This document shows, piece after piece, positions 27,878-36,411 of a stretch of 64,000 bases of DNA. Positions within the stretch are counted from its first letter, which is position 1. Every line of letters starts with the position of its first letter. Origin of the DNA: an uncultured Porphyromonadaceae bacterium (GTDB lineage Bacteria > Bacteroidota > Bacteroidia > Bacteroidales > Muribaculaceae). The position numbers were made by a program, and so were the translations under genes. The DNA is taken from positions 1 through 64,000 of the forward strand of contig CAMWQB010000003.1 of the NCBI GenBank assembly GCA_947176295.1. Reading direction: 5' to 3'. Below the pieces are notes generated by a model, which worked only from the letters and a program-made list of their open reading frames with translations, ran no database searches and had not been told where the DNA came from.

Positions 27878-29542
27878 ATGAAACTCAACAATACAAAGAC
27901 TGTGGCAGCCCTTATGGTGGCGTTTGCAGCCGCAGCCCTGCCTGCAGCCGCAGCCGACACTCAGAGCGGCTCGGGCGAAAGCGGGGGCTACAAGCTCGTG
28001 TGGCAGGACCTTTTCGACGGCACGGAGCTGAACCGCTCGCGCTGGAATATTGAAGTGAACGGCGACGGCGGCGGCAACAGCGAGCTGCAGTATTATTCCG
28101 ATCGCGAAAGCAACGTCCGTGTGGGAAAAGACGACAAGGGAAACGGTTGCCTTATCCTTACGGCTGTTCGCGAAAACTATATGGGTAAAAACTTCACATC
28201 GGGTCGCATCACCTCGAAGGGCCTCATTGCTTTCAAGCATGGCAAGGTGGAGGCTTCCATCAAGCTTCCTAAGACAGCCAACGGCCTGTGGCCGGCTTTC
28301 TGGATGATGGGCAATGATATCGATGCCGTGGGCTGGCCCCGTTGCGGCGAGATAGATATCTGTGAGTTCGGCCATCAGGACGCTTTCGGTCCCGGCACTC
28401 AGGAGCGCTACTTCAACGGCGCCTGCCATTGGGGCACCGGCTGGCCTCAGCCCAACTATGCTCGCGCGCATACTCACGACTACAGCCTGCAGGACGGAGA
28501 GTTCCATCTCTTCACGTGCATCTGGGACGAGAATACGATTTCGATGTATTGCGACCTCGATAAGTACCCGAATCAGGAGCCCTACTACTCGATGTCGATT
28601 ACCGACAATCAACCCGGGGTGTCGGATTATCCCGGCAACTATTTCCACAAGGAAAATTTCATCCTATTCAATCTTGCAGTGGGAGGAACTTTCCCCGGCA
28701 TCTACAACGCCTCCGGCATCACGGCCCTCAACAGCAGCAATGGCAACCAGGCGTCGATGTATGTGAACTATGTGAAAATCTACCAAAAGGGCACATCCGA
28801 CGAGAGCCACAGCTTTGCCACGGCCGGCGACGTCGAGACCACCGACCCCAATCCTCCCACGCCTCCCACACCCTCGGGCGTGCCCGGAGCTCCCGCTCCC
28901 GTCCACGATGCTCAAAACGTGAAAAGTTTCTATTCCGACGCATACCATTCTATCGTTCCGGAAATGTTCGTGGGCTCATGGGGCCAGTCGACCGCAACGG
29001 AGAAGGTGGATCTGGACGGTAACGAAGCCCTGTGCATGACCAACTTCAACTACATGGGCCTGCAGTTCTCGGGCAGCGACGCCGTGGTGGATGTGAAAGA
29101 GATGAAAAATATCCATATCGACCTGTATTCCACAAGAGATATGGACATCAACATCTATCCTATCTCGCTTTTTCCTACTTACGACTCGGACAAGTCCACG
29201 AAGCATCTCCCGGCCGACGAGTGGCAGTCGTTCGACATTCCTATGACGGAGTTTCCGGGGGTGAAGTTCGAGAGCCTCGGCCAGTTTAAATTCGACGTGG
29301 CTTCGCAGGCGGCTTCGCGTGCGTCGTCCGACGAACATAAAATCTACATCGACAACCTGTATGCCTGGGCTCCCGGGACGACAGGTGTGGACGCCGCCGA
29401 GATTGCGGATCCGGCAGCCGGAGGCATGGTCTATGACCTCTTTGGCCGGACCGTGCGCGAGGGTACGGATCTTTCCGGACTGAGTGCGGGGGTCTATGTC
29501 GTGAAGCATGGCAATATCACCAAGAAGGTGCTTGTGAAGTGA
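27878..29542 (+). CDS. GH16 laminarinase-type endo-beta-1,3-glucanase with C-terminal beta-sandwich and T9SS-type CTD
   Basis: Catalytic motif CGEIDICEFGH, KLVWQDLFDG, WPAFWMMGN; Pro-rich linker then about 150-aa accessory domain; C-term VYDLFGRTVREGTDLSGLSAGVYVVKHGNITKKVLVK. Confidence 0.92.
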   Translation: MKLNNTKTVAALMVAFAAAALPAAAADTQSGSGESGGYKLVWQDLFDGTELNRSRWNIEVNGDGGGNSELQYYSDRESNVRVGKDDKGNGCLILTAVRENYMGKNFTSGRITSKGLIAFKHGKVEASIKLPKTANGLWPAFWMMGNDIDAVGWPRCGEIDICEFGHQDAFGPGTQERYFNGACHWGTGWPQPNYARAHTHDYSLQDGEFHLFTCIWDENTISMYCDLDKYPNQEPYYSMSITDNQPGVSDYPGNYFHKENFILFNLAVGGTFPGIYNASGITALNSSNGNQASMYVNYVKIYQKGTSDESHSFATAGDVETTDPNPPTPPTPSGVPGAPAPVHDAQNVKSFYSDAYHSIVPEMFVGSWGQSTATEKVDLDGNEALCMTNFNYMGLQFSGSDAVVDVKEMKNIHIDLYSTRDMDINIYPISLFPTYDSDKSTKHLPADEWQSFDIPMTEFPGVKFESLGQFKFDVASQAASRASSDEHKIYIDNLYAWAPGTTGVDAAEIADPAAGGMVYDLFGRTVREGTDLSGLSAGVYVVKHGNITKKVLVK

Positions 29543-29574
29543 GCAAGACGAATTTTTACGATTGAACCGAACTA

Positions 29575-30756
29575 ATGAAGAATAAGATATTTAAAGCTAC
29601 CGCCATCGCAGCGATGCTCGCCGCATCGACCGCTGTATGGGCCGTGGAGCCTCAGGTCGGCTCGGGCGAGACGAACGGCTATAAGCTTGTGTGGCAGGAC
29701 CTTTTTGATGACGAGGAATTGAACCCGCTTCGCTGGCATGTCGAAAAGAACGGTGGCGGCGGCGGAAACAATGAGTTGCAATATTATGTCGACGATTCCG
29801 ACAATGCTATAATCGGCAAGGACGAGAAAGGCAACAGCTGCCTTATACTCACGGCCAAGCGCGAAGCCCGCTGGGGTAAGGCCTTTACCTCGGGGCGCGT
29901 GAATTCCAAAAATATGATAGCCGTGAAGCACGGCAAGGTGGAAGCGGCTATCCGCCTTCCCAAGACTGCCAATGGCTTGTGGCCGGCATTCTGGATGATG
30001 GGCAACGACTACGACAGGGTGAAGTGGCCCAAGTGCGGCGAAATCGACATCATGGAGTTTGGGCATTCCGCAGGTTTCAACGGGCGCCAGGAATCTTATT
30101 TCAACGGCGCATGCCATTGGGGCACGTCGATGCCACAGCCCAACTATGCCAAGGCTCACAACCATGAATATAGCCTTCAAGACGGCGAATTCCATCTCTA
30201 CACCCTTATCTGGGACGAGAAGACAATAGAAATGTATTGCGATCTCGACAAATATCCCACCAAGGCTCCCTATTACAAGATGGGCATAGAGGGCGAGAGG
30301 CCAGGAGAGGCAAATTGGTGCGGCAATTATTTCCATAAGGAATTCTTTATCCTTTTCAATCTCGCTGTCGGGGGCAACTTCCCGGGCATATATGATGCGA
30401 ATCGAATCACGGCTCTGAACGACGAAAACGGACAGAAGGCGTCGATGTACATAAACTATGTGAAGATATACCAGAAGGGCACGCCCGATGAAAGCCAATA
30501 CTTTGTCGATCCGGGCGACGATCTTTCGGCCGCCGGAATAGAGGACGTGAGCGTGGAAGATGCGCCTTCCATCTCCTTCGGTCCGTCGGCTGCGAGCTGC
30601 TCCGGGGCCAAGGCTATGGAGGTGATAGACCTCTGCGGCCGGTGCGTAGGTCGCGGAGCCGACAGCGTGGCCCTCGGCGCCCTTCCGGCCGGAGCCTATA
30701 TCGTGCGGGCTCTCCTGAGCGACGGCCGCAGCATCACGGCTAAGATTGCAATCTGA
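29575..30756 (+). CDS. GH16 laminarinase-type endo-beta-1,3-glucanase with short C-terminal sorting-like domain
   Basis: CGEIDIMEFGHS catalytic motif; strong similarity to preceding GH16. Confidence 0.93.
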   Translation: MKNKIFKATAIAAMLAASTAVWAVEPQVGSGETNGYKLVWQDLFDDEELNPLRWHVEKNGGGGGNNELQYYVDDSDNAIIGKDEKGNSCLILTAKREARWGKAFTSGRVNSKNMIAVKHGKVEAAIRLPKTANGLWPAFWMMGNDYDRVKWPKCGEIDIMEFGHSAGFNGRQESYFNGACHWGTSMPQPNYAKAHNHEYSLQDGEFHLYTLIWDEKTIEMYCDLDKYPTKAPYYKMGIEGERPGEANWCGNYFHKEFFILFNLAVGGNFPGIYDANRITALNDENGQKASMYINYVKIYQKGTPDESQYFVDPGDDLSAAGIEDVSVEDAPSISFGPSAASCSGAKAMEVIDLCGRCVGRGADSVALGALPAGAYIVRALLSDGRSITAKIAI

Positions 30757-30828
30757 GGCCTCCCTCATTAAGAAACGAGACTATACCAATTCCATACAAG
30801 CTATACAATCATTACCACCTAAGCGACA

Positions 30829-33096
30829 ATGAATAAAAAACTCTTTCCGTCGATAGCATTCGGCCTTCTGGCAACGATCGTAGCCGGTGGCGCTATCAGC
30901 TCCTGCACCAAGAGTGCGGCAAAGGGCTCGGACAATGCCGACATTGAGGCACGCGTCGAGGCCCTGCTTTCGCAGATGACAATAGATGAAAAAATCGGAC
31001 AGCTGAACCAGCTGACGGGCGTGGGCTGCACTCCCGAGCGCGTGGCTGAAATCCGCTCCGGCTCCGTGGGTTCGCTGCTCAACGAGGTAGACCCCGACAC
31101 GGTGAACGCCCTCCAGCGCGAGGCTGTCGAGAACAGCCGTCTGGGTATTCCTTTGATTATTGCCCGCGACGTGATCCACGGCTTCAAGACCATCTTCCCC
31201 ATTCCGCTCGGGCAGGCTGCGACATGGGATGCATCGATCGTGGAGGAAGGCGCCCGAGTGGCCGCCGACGAGGCTTCCTCGGCAGGTGTCCGCTGGACAT
31301 TCTCGCCTATGGTGGACGTGAGCCGAGATGCCCGCTGGGGCCGCATTGCCGAGAGCTTCGGCGAAGATCCCTATCTCGCATCCAAGCTGGGTGTGGCCAT
31401 GGTGAACGGCTATCAGGGCGACGATCTCTCGAAGCCCAACACGATGGCTGCCTGCGTGAAGCATTTCGTGGGCTATGGCGCAAGCGAAGGCGGCAAGGAC
31501 TACAATACGACCTGGATTCCCGAGCCGCACCTGCGCGACGTGTATCTGCCTCCTTTCAAGGCTTGCGCCGATGCAGGGGCTGCTACATTCATGTGCTCCT
31601 TCAACGACATCAACGGCATGCCCACCAACGCCGACACCCATCTGATGCGCGACATCCTTCGCGGCGAATGGGGCTGGGACGGCGTGATGTGCAGCGACTG
31701 GAGCTCGATCCAGCAGATGGTGCCGCAAGGCTACTGCAAGGACCTCGAAGCTGCCACGGAGGCTGCTGCCAAGGCCGGCGTGGATGTGGACATGATGAGC
31801 TATGCATATGTTTCGAGTCTCAAGAACCTCGTGGAGCAGGGTAAGGTGAGCGAAAAGGTGCTCGACGACCTCGTGCGCAATGTCCTCCGGCTCAAGTTCC
31901 GCCTGGGCCTCTTCGAAAATCCCTACGTCGACACGGCCAACGCTCGCCGCTTCTTCACGGAAAGCAATCTCGCCGCAGCGCAGCATGCAGCCGAGCAGAG
32001 CGCTATCCTCCTGAAGAACGATGGCGGTGTGCTGCCCCTGAAGGAGGGTGTGCGCATAGCTGTTACCGGCCCGATGATGGATGCCAAGCACGACCAGAAC
32101 GGCACGTGGTGTTTCGACCTCGAAAAGGACAAGACCGTAACGGTGCTCGAAGCTCTCAACGATATGTACGGCGAAGGCAAGATCGTGGCCGCTCCCGGCC
32201 TGACCTACAGCCGCGACACTAACGCTGCGGGGATTGCCGCCGCAGTTGCCAAGGCCCGCACGGCCGATGTGATTCTCTTCGTCTGCGGCGAAGAAGCCGT
32301 GCTCTCGGGCGAGGCTCACTGCCGCACGGATCTCACGCTTCCCGGCGCACAGAAGGAGATGCTGCGTCAGCTCAAGGCCACGGGAAAGCCTGTGGTGTCG
32401 GTAGTGATGACCGGTCGCCCCATGGCCATCAAGGACGTGGTGGACAACTCCGACGCTATCCTCTACTGCTTCCATCCCGGAACGATGGGTGGCCCTGCCA
32501 TCGCCAATGTGCTGAGCGGCAAGGTGAATCCTTCGGGCCACCTGCCTGCAAGCATGCCTAAGGCTTCGGCGCAGGCTCCTCTCTACTACTCTCACAAGAA
32601 CACGGGCCGTCCCGCCGAGGGAATGATGCTCATGGATGAAGTGCCTCTCGAGGCCGAGCAGACGTCGACAGGCTGCACGAGCTTCTATATGGACTGCGGC
32701 GACGGGCCCCTCTTCCCCTTCGGTTACGGCCTGAGCTATACCGACTTCAACTATGGTCCGGTGGTGCTCTCGTCGGAGAAGATGGATGCCAAGAACGGCA
32801 CCATCACGGCAAGCTGCGAAATCGAAAACACCGGTAGCGTAAAGGGTGCGACTGTGGCTCAGCTCTATATCCGCGATCTCGTGGGTTCGCTCTGCCGCCC
32901 CGTCAAGGAGCTTAAGGGCTATGAGAAGATCGAGCTCGCTCCCGGCGAAAAGCGCACGGTAAGCTTCACGCTCAATGCCGACGACCTGGCCTTCTACAAT
33001 GCAGCCAACGAGCGCGTAACGGAACCCGGCGACTTCCAGCTCTGGATCGCTGCCGACAGCGCAAGCGGCGAGGCTAAGGGTTTTGTTGTCGAATGA
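30829..33096 (+). CDS. GH3 beta-glucosidase lipoprotein (BglX-like)
   Basis: Lipobox AISSC; EKIGQLNQLTG, RWGRIAESFGEDPYL, KHFVGYGASEGGKDYN, GVMCSDWSSIQQM, C-terminal FnIII-like domain. Confidence 0.95.
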   Translation: MNKKLFPSIAFGLLATIVAGGAISSCTKSAAKGSDNADIEARVEALLSQMTIDEKIGQLNQLTGVGCTPERVAEIRSGSVGSLLNEVDPDTVNALQREAVENSRLGIPLIIARDVIHGFKTIFPIPLGQAATWDASIVEEGARVAADEASSAGVRWTFSPMVDVSRDARWGRIAESFGEDPYLASKLGVAMVNGYQGDDLSKPNTMAACVKHFVGYGASEGGKDYNTTWIPEPHLRDVYLPPFKACADAGAATFMCSFNDINGMPTNADTHLMRDILRGEWGWDGVMCSDWSSIQQMVPQGYCKDLEAATEAAAKAGVDVDMMSYAYVSSLKNLVEQGKVSEKVLDDLVRNVLRLKFRLGLFENPYVDTANARRFFTESNLAAAQHAAEQSAILLKNDGGVLPLKEGVRIAVTGPMMDAKHDQNGTWCFDLEKDKTVTVLEALNDMYGEGKIVAAPGLTYSRDTNAAGIAAAVAKARTADVILFVCGEEAVLSGEAHCRTDLTLPGAQKEMLRQLKATGKPVVSVVMTGRPMAIKDVVDNSDAILYCFHPGTMGGPAIANVLSGKVNPSGHLPASMPKASAQAPLYYSHKNTGRPAEGMMLMDEVPLEAEQTSTGCTSFYMDCGDGPLFPFGYGLSYTDFNYGPVVLSSEKMDAKNGTITASCEIENTGSVKGATVAQLYIRDLVGSLCRPVKELKGYEKIELAPGEKRTVSFTLNADDLAFYNAANERVTEPGDFQLWIAADSASGEAKGFVVE

Positions 33097-33147
33097 TTCT
33101 TACACACACTCTCTCTTATAAACTTAGTTTCCTTAGATTTAAAGACT

Positions 33148-34617
33148 ATGAATTTAAGACATATTCTCCTTGGCGCGGGGCTTGCCCTGCTGGCATGCTC
33201 CGGCGCCGAGGCGCGAAGCGCCAAGCGTGGCGTGTGCGCCAAATTCACATACGCTCAGGAAGTTGAACTCATCCAGGAAGGATCCTGCTGGTGGTATAAC
33301 TGGGGCAATGCTGCCAACCAGGGCTATCAGTACGAGGTAGAAAACTTCAAGAGTACGATGGACTTCTGTCCGATGACGTGGAGCGCCAACTATAGCGCGG
33401 AGAACATCCGCAACTATTGCAAGGCACACCCCGAGGTGAAATACCTCCTGGGCTTCAACGAGCCGAACTTCACTAATCAGGCGAATATGACTCCGGCTCA
33501 GGCTGCTGCTGAATGGCCCAAGGTTCAGGCTCTTGCAAAGGAGCTCGGCCTGAAGCTTGTGGCTCCGGCCCTCAACTACTCGGCTAACCCCCAGTATAGC
33601 ACCCCCGCGAAGTGGATGGATGAATTCGTGAGCCTCGTAGGCCTCGACGCCTTCGACTTCACTGCTCTCCACAACTATGGCGGCTTCGGGCTTATGAAGT
33701 CGACGGCAGAGGAGTTCTACGCCAAGTATGGCAAGCAGGTATGGATCACCGAATGGTGCTACTGGCCCGGCGGCGCCGGCAACGTGTATGTAGCGCCCGA
33801 AGCTCAGATTTCGTCCATGATCGAATGCGTGGAATGGCTGGAGCAGAGCGAAGCTATCTACCGCTACTCGTGGTTCATGGCTCAGGGCCCTTACAATCAG
33901 AGCAACAAGCCCAACTATGGTCTGCTGGCCAATACAGTCGTGGACAAGAAAGTGCAGGTATCGCTCACGGAGCAGGGCAAGGTCTACACCCACATGTGGG
34001 AATTCGACCCTGAGTATTATCACACGCCCGGCACAATGATCGCAGCCACGGACTACCATGCCCGCACGCTGGCCGCTCTTGGCTCAACAAACTACGCAGA
34101 CGCTCCGAAACCCCTCGAAATCACTGCATTCAATGGCGGTGCAACGCTCGACTATCAGTTCGACGTGCCCGAGGCAGGCGAATACAACATCGAAGTTTTC
34201 GCTTCCGGTAAGGGCGAGCCCGAGCGTTTCGACCCCCGCATCAACTTCGTCGGCGTAGGAGCCGATGGCAAAGAGACGGGTGCGCTGTGCGCCGCACAGA
34301 CCCTCTCGCTTTCCGGCAAGGACGACGTATATGCTCCACATGTCTTCAAGGTAACCCTTCCTGCAGGCAAGCAGACAATCCGCATGAAGGACAATGCTCC
34401 CTACCAGCCCTCGGGCATCCGCATAGCAGCCCTGCGTATGAGCTCCGTGAGCGGAATCGATGCCGTGAAGATCGAGGCAGAGGATGCTACGCTCCCGGTT
34501 GATGTATTCAACACTCAGGGAATGCGCGTACGAAGCTCTGTAGCGCCCTCTGAGGCCACGCAAGGACTGCCCGCTGGTATCTACCTTGTTGGCGGCCGCA
34601 AAGTGCTTGTAAAATGA
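33148..34617 (+). CDS. GH128-like (Asl1-like) glycoside hydrolase with C-terminal carbohydrate-binding-like and sorting domains
   Basis: YLLGFNEPNFTNQANMTPAQAAAEWPKVQALAKELGLKLVAPAL ... QVWITEWCYWPGGAGN; C-term VDVFNTQGMRVRSSVAPSEATQGLPAGIYLVGGRKVLVK. Confidence 0.87.
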   Translation: MNLRHILLGAGLALLACSGAEARSAKRGVCAKFTYAQEVELIQEGSCWWYNWGNAANQGYQYEVENFKSTMDFCPMTWSANYSAENIRNYCKAHPEVKYLLGFNEPNFTNQANMTPAQAAAEWPKVQALAKELGLKLVAPALNYSANPQYSTPAKWMDEFVSLVGLDAFDFTALHNYGGFGLMKSTAEEFYAKYGKQVWITEWCYWPGGAGNVYVAPEAQISSMIECVEWLEQSEAIYRYSWFMAQGPYNQSNKPNYGLLANTVVDKKVQVSLTEQGKVYTHMWEFDPEYYHTPGTMIAATDYHARTLAALGSTNYADAPKPLEITAFNGGATLDYQFDVPEAGEYNIEVFASGKGEPERFDPRINFVGVGADGKETGALCAAQTLSLSGKDDVYAPHVFKVTLPAGKQTIRMKDNAPYQPSGIRIAALRMSSVSGIDAVKIEAEDATLPVDVFNTQGMRVRSSVAPSEATQGLPAGIYLVGGRKVLVK

Positions 34618-34679
34618 AAATAGGAATATGAGTATAGTTATAATTGTCAACACCGTCTGAGAGACGTCTCAGATAAAAG

Positions 34680-34712
34680 AAGCGTCCGACTGCGAAGCCG
34701 GGCGCTTTTTTG
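34680..34712 (+). terminator. Rho-independent terminator at end of beta-glucan PUL
   Basis: AAGCGTCCG...CCGGGCGCTTTTTT. Confidence 0.85.
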
Positions 34713-34744
34713 TGCGCCGTCCAGTGGGCGCTGCGGAGTGGGGT

Positions 34745-34789
34745 TGGGGCTAAATGGGCTTATTAGTCCTATTGGTCTAATTTAGTTGG
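34745..34789. repeat. 9-bp-period degenerate tandem repeat, block A
   Basis: TGGGGCTAA ATGGGCTTA TTAGTCCTA TTGGTCTAA TTTAGTTGG. Confidence 0.7.
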
Positions 34790-34902
34790 GGGAATTGCTT
34801 TTGCGCTTGCGGCTGCAGGGGTGTGCTATTTTCTTTGTTTTGATGAGGGAGCTTAAGCGTTGGGCTTTTCTGAGTGGTATCCTATGGGCTCCCCGGTTGG
34901 GT

Positions 34903-34947
34903 TGGAGCTAATTGGGCTTATTGGTCTAATTGGTCCAATTAGTCTAA
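34903..34947. repeat. 9-bp-period degenerate tandem repeat, block B
   Basis: TGGAGCTAA TTGGGCTTA TTGGTCTAA TTGGTCCAA TTAGTCTAA; near-copy of block A. Confidence 0.8.
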
Positions 34948-34973
34948 ATGGGTGCCGCTTTATGCGTTTATAC

Positions 34974-35005
34974 AAAAAATGCCACCGCGCAGGGGGCGCG
35001 GTGGC
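34974..35005 (-). terminator. Rho-independent terminator of ompA-family gene
   Basis: Minus strand GCCACCGCGC-CCCCT-GCGCGGTGGC-ATTTTTTG. Confidence 0.88.
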
Positions 35006-35030
35006 TTGTGGGGATTGAAAGTATGGGGGA

Positions 35031-36245
35031 TTACTTCGTTTCGGTGATGGTAACGGCGCGGTCGAGAGATGCGCACTTCTTACCGAGATCCTGGTGGAGG
35101 TTGTTGGTGTTGTTGTCAACAACGGTGAGCTGGTCGGCCTTCACGCCGTTGCGGAGTAGAACCTTCTCTACCCCAAGAGCACGAGCCTTGCGGAGACGAG
35201 CGTTGATGTCGGGTGTGCCGGTGAAAGTATCGGCCCAACCGGTAACGGTGTACTTCTGATCGGGGTGCTGAGCGATTTCAGCAGCAACAGCCTTGATAAC
35301 GCGAGCGTTTTCGGAGGACAAGCGGGAAACACCGATGGGATAGTAAACGGTTGCGAGGGGAGCTTTGATGGTCTCTACGATGCGCTCTGCGGGGCGAGCG
35401 AGGCAAGCCTGGAGCTGAGCTTCGAGCTCTTCGATGCGGCGGTTTGCAGCGTCGAGGCGAGCGCGGATAGGATCGCAGTTTTCGGGTTCGGGGCAAACGG
35501 GCACGATGGGAGCCTTCCAGTTGCGCTCACGGAAGTTGTAGGTGAGCGAGAGGTTAGCTGAAAGGTTGTTCCAGCCGCGGTTTTCGCCCTTTTTCTCGAT
35601 TACACCTTCGTAGAGGGTGTAGCGGAGGTCGATGCCGAGAGCCATCTGCTTGGAGAGACGGAAGGAGTTGATAAGGCCTGCGCGGAGAGCGAGCACCTTA
35701 TCGTGGTCGAATTTCCATTCGCCAGACTTTTTGTCGAAGGGGAATACGCCTTCGCCACCGGCATAGGCGATGAAGTTGTAAACGCGATCGGGCTTGTAGC
35801 CGCACCACCAGTTGGTGACGTTGAGCATAGCATCGAAATTGAGGCCAAGAGTGCGGAAACTTTGCTTGTAATAGCCGTCGGGACGATATTTGTCGGCTTC
35901 AACACCACCTGCATCGAAGTCGGCGAGGGACTTGAGGTTAGCCCAGTTCAGGCCAATGCGGAGACCCATCAGAGGCGAGAACCATTTGCCTACATAGAGA
36001 GAGGCCTGGGGGGAGAAGCGGTCCTTGAGATCGCGGTGGGAGGTGTAAGCACCGAAGTTGATGTTGGCGCCACCTTCAGCGGTGATGAACCAGTTGTCTT
36101 TGAAGCGGTTGAAAAGGTAGCCCTGGGAGGGATCCTCAACTGCAGTAACTTCCTGCATTACGGCTACTTCTTCTACCACCTCCTGAGCAACGAGAGCCTG
36201 GCCGGCAATGACGGTCAGACCGAGAGCTAAGAGAGCTTTTTTCAT
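35031..36245 (-). CDS. OmpA family outer membrane protein
   Basis: N-terminal beta-barrel; C-terminal OmpA peptidoglycan-binding motif (YTVTGWADTFTGTPDINARLRKARALGVEKVLLRNGV). Confidence 0.93.
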   Translation of the reverse strand: MKKALLALGLTVIAGQALVAQEVVEEVAVMQEVTAVEDPSQGYLFNRFKDNWFITAEGGANINFGAYTSHRDLKDRFSPQASLYVGKWFSPLMGLRIGLNWANLKSLADFDAGGVEADKYRPDGYYKQSFRTLGLNFDAMLNVTNWWCGYKPDRVYNFIAYAGGEGVFPFDKKSGEWKFDHDKVLALRAGLINSFRLSKQMALGIDLRYTLYEGVIEKKGENRGWNNLSANLSLTYNFRERNWKAPIVPVCPEPENCDPIRARLDAANRRIEELEAQLQACLARPAERIVETIKAPLATVYYPIGVSRLSSENARVIKAVAAEIAQHPDQKYTVTGWADTFTGTPDINARLRKARALGVEKVLLRNGVKADQLTVVDNNTNNLHQDLGKKCASLDRAVTITETK

Positions 36246-36337
36246 AGGAGAAATTTTGTTATGGTTGTTGATATATAAATAGTTTCAAACTTGGCGTATG
36301 TTACGTTCCGCAAAATTACAACATTTTTTTGAAATAT

Positions 36338-36382
36338 AATGCCTGTATGTGAAAAAAAGTTTTCAAACACAGGCATTTTTTA
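36338..36382. terminator. Hairpin AATGCCTGT...ACAGGCATTTTTTAT between transketolase and ompA
   Basis: 9-bp perfect outer stem with inner TGAAAA/TTTTCA stem and T-run on the + strand. Confidence 0.6.
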
Positions 36383-36411
36383 TTTGCGGTGACCCGGTGC
36401 GGGAGAGGGTA

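Noticed and set aside
30781-32595. 604-aa antisense ORF over GH3
   Set aside because: Codon-bias shadow opposite a canonical GH3.
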